Source of the DNA: Trichosporon coremiiforme | Lineage: Eukaryota > Basidiomycota > Tremellomycetes > Trichosporonales > Trichosporonaceae | Reading direction: 5' to 3' | Length of the DNA: 64,000 nucleotides | Assembly (NCBI GenBank): GCA_039545355.1 | Contig: BCJJ01000002.1 | Span: 1,079,956-1,143,955 of the forward strand | Shown: positions 56,286 through 64,000 of the stretch, in pieces | Layout of the letters: every line of letters begins with the position of its first letter | Position numbering within the stretch: position 1 is the stretch's first letter | The notes under the pieces: generated by a model | What the model was told of the DNA's origin: nothing | Seen by the model: the letters and a program-made list of their open reading frames with translations, nothing else | Database searches by the model: none | Made by a program: the position numbers and the translations under genes

Positions 56286-58314
56286 ATGGGGGCGCGAAAT
56301 TGGTCCAAGTCCTTCATTTCCCCTTCACCTTCCCCGCCTTCGAGTCCTGTGTCTTGGGACAATCCAGACTCTGACAACGATGATGACGCCAACCCCGCCC
56401 TCCAACGATCTTCCCACCTCAACAGGCAGCTTGACCTCAGCACTCGTGAGGACACAGCCGTCGTGCCCGACGCGAATCCGTTTTCCCTGTCGAAGAAGAG
56501 ATCTGCTGCTCAGAAAGGGAAAGGAAAGTTCTCATCGGCGGATGGCAACATTCGGCCTGCGGGGAATGTGCGCCCAGCGAGCGCGAGGAAGGCGCAGACG
56601 TCCGTTCCAGAGGACACGTTCGAGAGCAAGAAGGGGTGGAGCAACGGGCACGGAGAATCGATCCCTCCTGTTACAAAGTCGAAAAGGAAGGCCGACGACG
56701 ATGGGAGTTGCAAGCAGATCGGCGGTAATCGTCTTTCTCGTGACGCAAATCTTCCATTGAAGAACACGTCCGAACCTAAGACCTCAACTTCCCGTGCGAA
56801 GAAGAAGGCGCCAAAGAAGAAGGCAGAAGACGACATCTCGTTTCACCGACTGCGTGAGCTGTGCATCGTCGGTTAAGCTGACTTTTAGCACGAGACACGG
56901 ACGAGAGCAGGAACTTCCCCATCATAGCGGGTCTGGCCAAGCAACGGTCTCTGCCCACAAAAGCCGCGAAGCCTGAGCCCGACATCAATCTCATCGTGTC
57001 CGGACACGGTGCTCGCGTCATCCGTACCACTCGAAAGGCTGAGCAATCGCAGCCTCAAGATGCCTCGTCGAAGTCCTCCGAAAGCTCCAGCTCAAGAATT
57101 CCTGCTCTGCAGAAGTGGCTCGCGTCCCAAGCTCCACCTCAGCATTCCTCATCGCTTGCGGAACAGCCCCACACTGCTTTCAGCCCAGCGTCTATCGAAG
57201 AGGATGAAGATGCGATCGACATGATCGAGGCACCGCCGGCACCTGAGACGCCACCGCCCTCTCTTGTGCAGCCCGACCTCAGCGGTTACGCTTCCAGCGC
57301 AGTGACGACTCTGAAGACGCCCTCCACCATGCAGCGTACTGAACGGGAGCCCACGCGGGAGGAACGTCCCGACCATATCCAGCTGCTCGAGGACATGGCC
57401 GAGCAGTTGCCTCAGGGATACAGTCTGCACGAGCAGGATGACTGTGGACCTGAGCCTCACCGCGATTCCCACTATCAAATCCGGGTTCAAGAGTACGAGG
57501 GTAAGCGTTTATACAGCTGAACCTAGATATGGTCCTAGCTGACACGACAGACCCGTCCGCTTCCGCATTGCATGTGACCTACGGCTCGCCCGCTCCAGCC
57601 CCTGCCTCGAAACGCCTCGCCCAGTTCCGATTCCAAGGCGCTATTGCCTCTGCCTCAGACCCTTTGCCCAATCATCTCAACACCAATCTCTCAAGCCAAC
57701 ACACACCTCATCCAAGTGCCAATCTCGCCAGCCATGCCGCCAGGAGCCGCCAACCTCATCCTGCCACTGCCCGTGTGCCCCTTCCTCCTGCTTTCGCTGC
57801 TACCAGTGCTTCGACTTACAATAGCCCCTTCCCTTTCCGCTCTGTGGTCCGTCCACTGTTCACTGCTGTGCCCCTGCCGCAGAATCTGACGCCGAAGTTC
57901 TCCTCTCTGGCGCAAGCCATTCGCCCGCGTGCCGTGCAGCCTCAGCGGCCTCGCCCCGTACACCCGTATGCTCAGTCTCAACCTCACACCCAGCCTCAAG
58001 CTAACGTGAGAATGGGCTACTCGTACGTCGGGCTATACCAGCCCAAGCCGACCGACCCCGCCAACAGCGGTAAGCGACGCCTAACCCTCGCCCCTGGGCG
58101 CACGAGCTACGCAGGCGGCCGGAAGATGACGACCTGGGAACCGACGCCGTTCTCGCAGAGCCGAGTTACAACACCAGCCCCAGCCCAGCAGAGCACTTAC
58201 GTTCCCCGTCACCTGCGTGCTCTGCAGCAGGCTGCTGAGCCGGTGCCTCCACCCCGCCCAGCTCCCGTGGAGGAGGAGGACGAGGACTGGGACGCAGACT
58301 GGCGCCGTCAGTAG
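56286..58314 (+). CDS. Unknown, mostly disordered protein
   Basis: Exons 56286-56853, 56889-57500 and 57551-58314 give 647 aa. I do not recognise a family. The first exon is Ser/Pro- and acidic-rich (SWDNPDSDNDDDANP), then Lys-rich with probable nuclear-localisation signals (RAKKKAPKKKAEDD). A somewhat ordered segment around the first splice (RDTDESRNFPIIAGLAKQR, INLIVSGHGARVIR) may be the conserved core. The last third is Pro/Gln/Ser-rich and ends in an acidic EEEDEDWDADWRRQ tail. Introns are 35 nt (GTGAGC...TTTTAG) and 50 nt. Upstream in-frame ATGs exist at 56106-56109, but the CACCATGG context at 56286 fits better. Possibly a nuclear or RNA-related protein; this is only a guess from composition. 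Confidence 0.7.
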
Positions 58315-58591
58315 TGGCACCAGTTATGACGAGTGACCCGAATTGCCAGGCTACAGGAGATGGGTCCAGCGAAGTGAGCTGCAGTCTGTTTGCTAGCTGC
58401 CGCGGACATTGCCGGGCGGAGGAGCGGCTTTCATACGGCCCGTTTCATGTATCCACCATGCCATTTGCAGCTAGTGTTGTGCCATCCTGAGGCGGCATCG
58501 GGAGCGACCCCGCGGGCCGCGTCGTCGAGCTTCCTCAATGTCTACGCTACACTGACTCTCTCCCGGCATCCAGTGACTCAAGAACACGATA

Positions 58592-58604
58592 CATATAGTA
58601 TATA
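58592..58604 (+). promoter_or_regulatory. TATA-like element of the alpha/beta hydrolase gene
   Basis: CATATAGTATATA just before the first in-frame ATG (58605) and 50-60 bp before the ATG at 58653. Its position favours the second ATG as the real start. Confidence 0.45.
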
Positions 58605-58652
58605 ATGAGCCGCACACCGTCGCCGCTCCGCATTCTTTCGCCACAGAAAAAT

Positions 58653-59783
58653 ATGCGTCTCCGAAGTCTCGTGCTGTTCATCGCGGGCGCGTCCACCGCC
58701 ACCGGCGCCCCCTTTCTCGAGAAGGTCAGCGAGCCTCTGCCCAAGTCCGCCGACGCGCCTGCTGTCCCAATCATCATCTCGCCCAAGCTCGACCTGCCCT
58801 CGAAACCCGCCAACCCCTCCGACCCGCCCGGCTATCAGGACCAGAAAGCCTGGAAGGCGATCCAGTCCCACCTGCCCGTCGAGTACCAGCTGAACGACTC
58901 GACCCTGCCCAGTGAAGAGTGGTGGGATTGGTCCGGGCACAAGATCCACCTGGACCGATACCCCAGCCCCAGTGCGCCGGTCAAGGTCATCCTCTTCCAC
59001 GGCGTCGGCACGAATGGGCGGCAGATGAGTACCATCCTCGGACACCCGCTTTCGGCGTACGCCGAGACGGTCGCGACTGACATGCCCCTTTATGGCGTGA
59101 CGAAGGTCGCGCCCGGCCATGTCGTCAGCTACGATGACTGGGTTGCTGCCGGTTCCGCTTTCGTCGACTACGAGCTTGCGAGGGACCCACGCCCGATCGT
59201 GCTATATGGTCTGAGCGCGGGCGGTATGCTCGCTTACCACGTCGCGGCTGCCAACCCCAAGATGAATGGTATCGTTGGCATGACCTTCCTCGACCAGCGC
59301 ATCAAGGAGGTGCGCGACGGCACGGCGCTGTTACCCACCGTGGCGCAACTAGGCTACCCCATCGCCGGCGCCGCGTCTTCAGCGGGGTTCAGCGCACTCC
59401 GCATCCCCATGGCGGCCGTGAGCAAGATGTGGGCGCTCGTGAACGACAAGCCGACCCTGAAGGACTTCTTCCGGGACGCAACCTCCGCCGGCAACAGTGT
59501 GACGCTCAAGTTCCTAGCCACTTACGCGCAATACTTGCCAAAGGTCGAACCGGAGGATTTCAAGGTCTGCCCCATTCTCCTGACGCAGCCGGAGAAGGAT
59601 AGGTGGACGCCGCTCGAATACAGCGAGTTGTTCCTTGATAAGATCGACAAGGTCAGGGTCGAGAAGAGGACCCTCCCGGGAGCTGGGCACTATCCCATCG
59701 AGGAGGAGGGGCTGAGAGCGCTGAATCAGTATGTGCAGGAGTTCGTACTCCAGGTTGCGAAGGAGGCGGGGACGATCGCCTGA
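58653..59783 (+). CDS. Secreted alpha/beta-hydrolase
   Basis: A single exon of 376 aa from 58653. Residues 1-18 (MRLRSLVLFIAGASTATG) form a signal peptide. The fold is shown by VILFHGVGTNG (oxyanion loop), VLYGLSAGGMLAYHV with the nucleophile Ser, and RTLPGAGHYPIEEEG with the catalytic His. The Asp is probably in LTQPEKDRWTP. It is an esterase or lipase-like enzyme of unknown substrate, probably extracellular. An ATG 16 codons upstream (58605) is in frame, but it directly follows the TATA-like element and would bury the signal peptide. Like the GH2 gene it lacks introns. It is convergent with BUB2. Confidence 0.85.
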   Translation: MRLRSLVLFIAGASTATGAPFLEKVSEPLPKSADAPAVPIIISPKLDLPSKPANPSDPPGYQDQKAWKAIQSHLPVEYQLNDSTLPSEEWWDWSGHKIHLDRYPSPSAPVKVILFHGVGTNGRQMSTILGHPLSAYAETVATDMPLYGVTKVAPGHVVSYDDWVAAGSAFVDYELARDPRPIVLYGLSAGGMLAYHVAAANPKMNGIVGMTFLDQRIKEVRDGTALLPTVAQLGYPIAGAASSAGFSALRIPMAAVSKMWALVNDKPTLKDFFRDATSAGNSVTLKFLATYAQYLPKVEPEDFKVCPILLTQPEKDRWTPLEYSELFLDKIDKVRVEKRTLPGAGHYPIEEEGLRALNQYVQEFVLQVAKEAGTIA

Positions 59784-60055
59784 TCGTTAGTTGTGCTCTC
59801 CATACACAGCCAAGAAGGGTTTGTTTCTTATGCAGCGATTGAATACACGTTCGTGATTGTGTCTCTCTGTATGAACTGTTGTGAGCAAGACCTCTGACTA
59901 GGAGTGCTGTCACTTCGTTCATTGCCTTTAGCGTTAGCTTCCTGTAGTGATCTGACATCGTGATGCAGTGCCACGTCTTGCGTGCCGTAATAGTCGTTAA
60001 TGCATTGTGGGTGCTGTTACAGTGCTGGGGATGATACAAGCGTCCGAGATGTTGA

Positions 60056-61227
60056 TTAGTACTGATTGTTTGACGGCTGGAGCGGGTGCGCGACGAGCTC
60101 GCGGTACAGGTCTTCTGGGATGTCTTTCACGAGCGCGACCGTGATGCCGATGACGGCGCGCGCTTGCAGCGGCGGGAACTGGCGGAGGACCTTCATCGGA
60201 CTGGTGTCAGTCAGGTCTCAATCGCTTCAACTCACGAGTGCGACTCCATCAGCTCTTCGCGGATGAGGAGCAGCTGTGCGATGATGCACAGGATGTTGAG
60301 GTGGACGCCGAACGCCAGGAGGAAGCTGGGGTTAGCTCAAGGTCTGTTCTAGAAGCTTTCGAGGCATAGGGTGCGATGGGATAGAAAGGGAAGGTATCAG
60401 AAACTCACTCCCAGAGCTGCAACACCTCGTCGAGGGGCGGCGTGCACGCGCACATGGTGAGGACAGAAGGGAACGCGAACACGGTCGCCTTGAGGTCCCT
60501 ACTCTCTAGATGAGCGTGGAGTTCGGGATCGACGATGCGGAGGCAGCGGTCGAGGATCTCGACACCGCGGTGCACGCCGCGCAGGTCCGGCTGCACGTAC
60601 TGCGGGCACGATCGCTCCATCATGGCCGCGAAGCACGCGAACGCCTCGAGCTCGCTCGGCATGATGTATAGGAACGGCGCGGCCAGCGCGTTCATGCCCT
60701 GCACGTAGGACTGCCGGTCGTTCACGGCGTGCTTCCACTCATACGCGTCCAGCACCCGCACCAGCATGTCGTTCTTCACCCGGTCCTTGAACACGGCATC
60801 GGTTCGCAGCGTGCGGAACGTGTCGTGGTTGACTGCGGTTAGCACATACTGACTTGCTAGCTTGTATCCCTTCGTCTGCTGTAGACTACACTCACTCTTC
60901 TCTGATGCCGGACTTGGGCCCAGCGCCACATACCTGAGGTAGTCCTCAGCATGCAGCTGCTCGACACGGAGTAGCAGTTTCCATATCCGCGGTCGAAGCG
61001 AAGGGCGGCCCTCCTGTTTGTCAGCTTGCGCCCTGCCGCCTCGCAGCTCGTCTTACACTCACAACCTCCGGGATCCCATCAGTCAGGATTAAGCGGCGGA
61101 TACGCTTCATGCCGTCCGCAATCTCAGACGTTGAGCGGTGTCGCGACTGCCCCTGTGTCGGAGGCGAGAGCAGCGCCGCGAACTTGTCGTACGTCGCGCG
61201 GTCGTCCTTCTCTGCACTTCGGCCCAT
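60056..61227 (-). CDS. BUB2: TBC-domain GAP, BUB2/Cdc16-type mitotic exit checkpoint protein
   Basis: Exons 61063-61227, 60896-61013, 60409-60832, 60236-60325 and 60056-60200 give 313 aa, the usual Bub2 size. Family features: SLRPRIWKLLLRVEQLHAED, the arginine finger INHDTFRTLRTD (IxxDxxR), the glutamine finger DRQSYVQGMN (YxQ), and WDFLLAFGVHLNILCIIAQL. Both catalytic fingers are present, so GAP activity is likely. In yeast, Bub2 with Bfa1 (Cdc16 with Byr4 in S. pombe) keeps the GTPase Tem1/Spg1 off at spindle poles until the spindle is correctly placed. Introns have GTGAGT donors. In exon 1 the donor GTGAGT at 61062 is preferred over GTTGTG three bases earlier. Confidence 0.9.
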
Positions 61228-61864
61228 TTTGGTTCAGAGTGCTGGACTGTGGGGGCGAAGCACAAAGCTGAAGAGTAAGAGGGAGAGGATGGAGTGCCCC
61301 GTTGGAGCAAAGGACTGATGGAGTGTAGTGGGGAACGCCGAAAGGATGTCGGACGTGCAGGCAGGCTCTTTTGTTTGTTTTGGTCGCGGGGAAGCCGGCT
61401 GTCGGTGTCGTCAGTAGGTTGTTTTGAGGATAAAGAAAAGTTTCGCGTAACGAAGAGCGTGGGGTGAGCGCGCAGAAGCAGGCGAGGGGGCTGGCTGGTA
61501 TCTGCAAGGCAAGGAAGAGCGTGACTCGTGACTGAAAGATTGGTGGTGGTCGAAATGCAGCCTTGTTGACAGGAGGCGCCAGCCGTCGTTAGCCTGGGCA
61601 GGTCTGGGATCCTGGGAGGTTTCAGCCCGTCGCTCAGCAGGAATTCAGGCACGCTTCCATCCCCTTCGCCTGCGCTGCCTGGACTGTTCGGGCCCAGCTT
61701 CTGTGCGCCTGGCGGTTCTACAGTGGAGGTCGTCATTTAATTGTTGGACCGCGAACAGACTTGGCTTCGTGCAATCGGCCATCCTCCTCCCATCCCATTC
61801 CTTTCGCGGCGTACGCACCCCATGGCCCGGGCACGCGATGCTCAGCGAGGAACTATCCACTGAT
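61228..61864. other. Divergent intergenic region, BUB2 / MED21
   Basis: 637 bp between two divergent starts; includes the MED21 5' UTR. No further gene seen. Confidence 0.6.
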
Positions 61865-62836
61865 ATGGTAAGCCCGACCGTCCGCCCCGAAAGCTGACAA
61901 GCAGGACAGGATAACTCAGGTGCGTTCTCGAGCTGGGTGCCTTCATCACCACATACTCTCCTCAAGTCCTTGCAGCATGCTGGAGAACATCGCGAAGCGA
62001 GGAACATTCTTGAATTATAGTCGAAAAACGCAGGAGCAGCTGAAAATGAACTCGGGTGTTAGCTGACATACAGCTGCAAGATGCCATATTAGATGTGAGC
62101 TCATCAATCACCTCGAAGCTGACAGCAGCTTCTGACGATCACGTCCGCGTCCATCGAGTACATCACGCACCGCACGCAGTTCGAGCAGACGTCGGCTGCG
62201 ATCCCGACCACGCTGACGACGGCGCGCGCGGCCAGGCGGAAAGAGTACAGGAGTGAGTGTTGCTCAACTTCCCTCTGTCTTTGCTACAGCTGCTTGCATC
62301 ACTTAGCCAGCTGGCCCTTCGTCTCGGCCGCTGTTCTTGGTCAACCTTGCTTTCGCTGCTTCAGCGTCTGCGTGTCTCTGCTGAGGGGCAGCTCCGTCCT
62401 CGACCAGCTGTTGGAGCGCCGGTACAGCTGAACCTTACCCAAGTTCCTTCCTCCGCTTCTTCTGGCTAGGAGTTCCGTCCCGCGCCTTCCAGCTTAATGG
62501 GTCTCGCTCATCAGCTGACCTCCAGCCGCGATCGAAACCTTTGTCGCGGACATAGTGCGCCGCGCAAAGGACGTCGAGACGCTGATCGCCGCTCTCCCGA
62601 GCAAGAACGACAGTGCCGGTCGGGTAAGTTGACGGGCCCTTGCGCTTGACTGACATCAGGCTGCGCGCCTGACCGAGCTACAGGCCGAGATGGCGCAGGC
62701 GAACGCCGAGTACAAGGACGCGCTCTCCGAGGCGGAGGCGCTGCTCGGCGAGCTCCGGGATACGCTCAAGGTCACGCTCGGCGACGGGACGGAGCGTAAC
62801 GTGCCGAGTCTGAAGAACGCCGTTGCTGCCATGTAG
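61865..62836 (+). CDS. MED21: Mediator subunit 21
   Basis: Exons (coding) 61865-61867 (ATG only), 61905-61919 (15 nt), 62074-62094 (21 nt), 62126 or 62129-62252, 62526-62623 and 62660-62836 give 145-146 aa. The spliced start MDRITQLQDAILD is the Med21/Srb7 signature; it is followed by SIEYITHRTQFEQ and a C-terminal coiled coil (ARLTELQAEMAQANAEYKDA). Med21 pairs with Med7 in the Mediator middle module. The CAGCAG acceptor at 62123-62128 allows an extra Gln (LDQLL), as in the yeast protein. The 273-nt intron after 62252 is long for this genome and could hide another small exon; the frame is continuous without it. The stop is 133 bp from that of the SET gene. Confidence 0.88.
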
Positions 62837-62969
62837 GCGCGGCAGGGCGCTGTTACTTTTAGATGGATGCATGCATTGCGAGAAGTCTCCGTGCTACGTG
62901 ACCGTGAGTCATAAAAGTGATGAATGAGAAACGAAACGAAACGATGTGCTATTATACAACATGAAATGG

Positions 62970-64000
62970 TTACCCGAACATCTTGCCGTCGCAGTTGTAT
63001 GCGCCGCTGTTTGTCAGTTTCCCCTAACCGTAAAACCAACTCACCATCGGCAGTGGTCGTTTTTGGCCGAGATCTTCTTCGGGCTAAAGTGCGCCTTTGC
63101 GCTCGTCTTACTTTGCTTGTGCGAGGTGGGGTTCAAAGGCACAGCCGAATTGTCGGGCTCGTCCTCCGGCTCGCCTTTGTACGAGATACACAGTTCCTCG
63201 CCTTGGCGGATGTTGCGGCGAGCGACAATAACGAGGCAGGGCCGTTCCGGGTGGAAATCCTTGAAATACGCCTGTGTCGTGGACAAGTTCGGGTCGCACG
63301 AGTGGTTGATAAAGCGCGTGAAATTGCCTGTGTGGAATGCGTCGATGGAGTACGCGCTGTACGTTCCCGACAGGAGGCCGTCCACTGGCTTGGCACCGGT
63401 CCGCTCGCGCTCGGCCCGCCGTGCGCGCCGCTTCGTCTCCTTCGCTGTCCTGTAAAGACGCGGATCGACGAACTCGAGCCCGTCGGGCGGATTGCTCATG
63501 TGCCAACCATCGAGGTCGAAGAGGTAGGTACGACCCAGCTTTTCGTACTCGATACCGCGCGACTCGGCCTCAGCGTCGGGTATCATCTCGCCCGCGTACA
63601 CGCCGATGAACTGTCCGCGTGGGATATCGCTCTTCGCCCTGACACCCCAACCCTTATACGCCTGGAGTTAGTTGGAGTGAAGAACCACGTCAACATACCG
63701 TCTTAAACAGCTCAACGGGTACCTTCCTCCCCCGAGAGATGACACGGTTCATGCACTCAGGGGGGCATCCGCAGGTCTCGGAACACTCCCAGATTGCGCA
63801 GCCCGTGTTCTTGACACGCTCATTCTCGTCGTAAGCGAAGCCAGAGAGGCCTGCGAGGTTGTAGAAGTAGAGTTCCTGGCGCTTTACGCAGCTGCACGTT
63901 GTAGAGTTCGGGTCGCAGGGTCCCTCGCAGTCGCAACCAGTTCCGAGCTCCGGGTCTGGCACGCCCTCGTGGTACAACATCTCGTTGGAGTAGACGAACT
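62970..64000 (-). CDS. CLR4: SUV39/Clr4-type histone H3-K9 methyltransferase (5' partial)
   Basis: Exons 63699-64000 (continuing beyond the window), 63045-63661 and 62970-63006. The pre-SET domain has clustered cysteines (GCDCEGPCDP, CSC, GCAIWECSETCGCPPEC). The SET domain has GWGVRAKSDIPRGQFIGVY, the pseudoknot RFINHSCDPNL and GEELCISYKG. The 37-nt last exon supplies the post-SET motif CRCGAYNCDGKMFG with three zinc cysteines. A basic insert (KRRARRAERER) lies in the SET-I region. It is probably the heterochromatin H3K9 methyltransferase; the chromodomain, if present, is outside the window. The Tyr of ISYKG is kept, but the usual FDY reads ISY. Confidence 0.92.

Overview
The window is nuclear DNA from an intron-rich, GC-rich basidiomycete yeast. 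Short introns (many 34-60 nt, GTRNGY donor, CTRAC branch, YAG acceptor), a SUV39/Clr4-type H3K9 methyltransferase, RTT109, KU70, BUB2 and a Mn-type CDF transporter together suggest Tremellomycetes. Trichosporonales is my best guess, from gene style only. No tRNA, rRNA, CRISPR array or intact transposon was recognised. Twenty-four protein genes, one ferric-reductase pseudogene and one candidate spliced unit are annotated. Exon boundaries were set by hand from splice consensus, reading frame and family sequence.

Layout. 1-2.9 kb: thiamine biosynthesis gene THI6 (5' end outside the window) and a GPI-anchored ThuA-domain protein. 2.9-8.5 kb: a 5.6 kb stretch without recognisable genes. 8.5-16 kb: an AhpD-like protein, a candidate multi-intron unit, and a SYG1/XPR1 SPX-EXS phosphate exporter. 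16.7-24 kb: KU70 (NHEJ) divergent from a bifunctional PFK-2/FBPase-2, then an NADP-dependent oxidoreductase. 25.5-33.5 kb: a metabolic block with an intronless secreted GH2 exo-beta-D-glucosaminidase, a membrane-anchored LigB dioxygenase, a phytanoyl-CoA dioxygenase-like protein and ATP sulfurylase MET3 with CACGTG boxes upstream. 33.5-37.9 kb: a decayed ferric reductase and glyoxalase I. 38.2-49.6 kb: a type IIC P-type ATPase, an RCC1-PHD protein, a Mn-type CDF transporter and an SDR. 51.5-64 kb: mostly nuclear genes (RTT109, TAF5, an unknown protein, MED21, CLR4-like SET protein) plus the BUB2 checkpoint GAP and a secreted alpha/beta hydrolase.

Main discovery candidate: micro-exons of one to three nucleotides. 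Glyoxalase I needs a 1-nt exon at 37776. The CDF transporter needs a 3-nt exon (47060-47062), which restores a DxxxD metal site, and a 1-nt exon (47238), which restores the frame. Each is flanked by complete splice signals, and both 1-nt exons follow minimal 34-35 nt introns, which suggests sequential (recursive) splicing. MED21 starts with an exon whose only coding part is ATG, followed by 15-nt and 21-nt exons. Many gene pairs are convergent with 100-230 bp between stop codons, and several share short divergent promoters.
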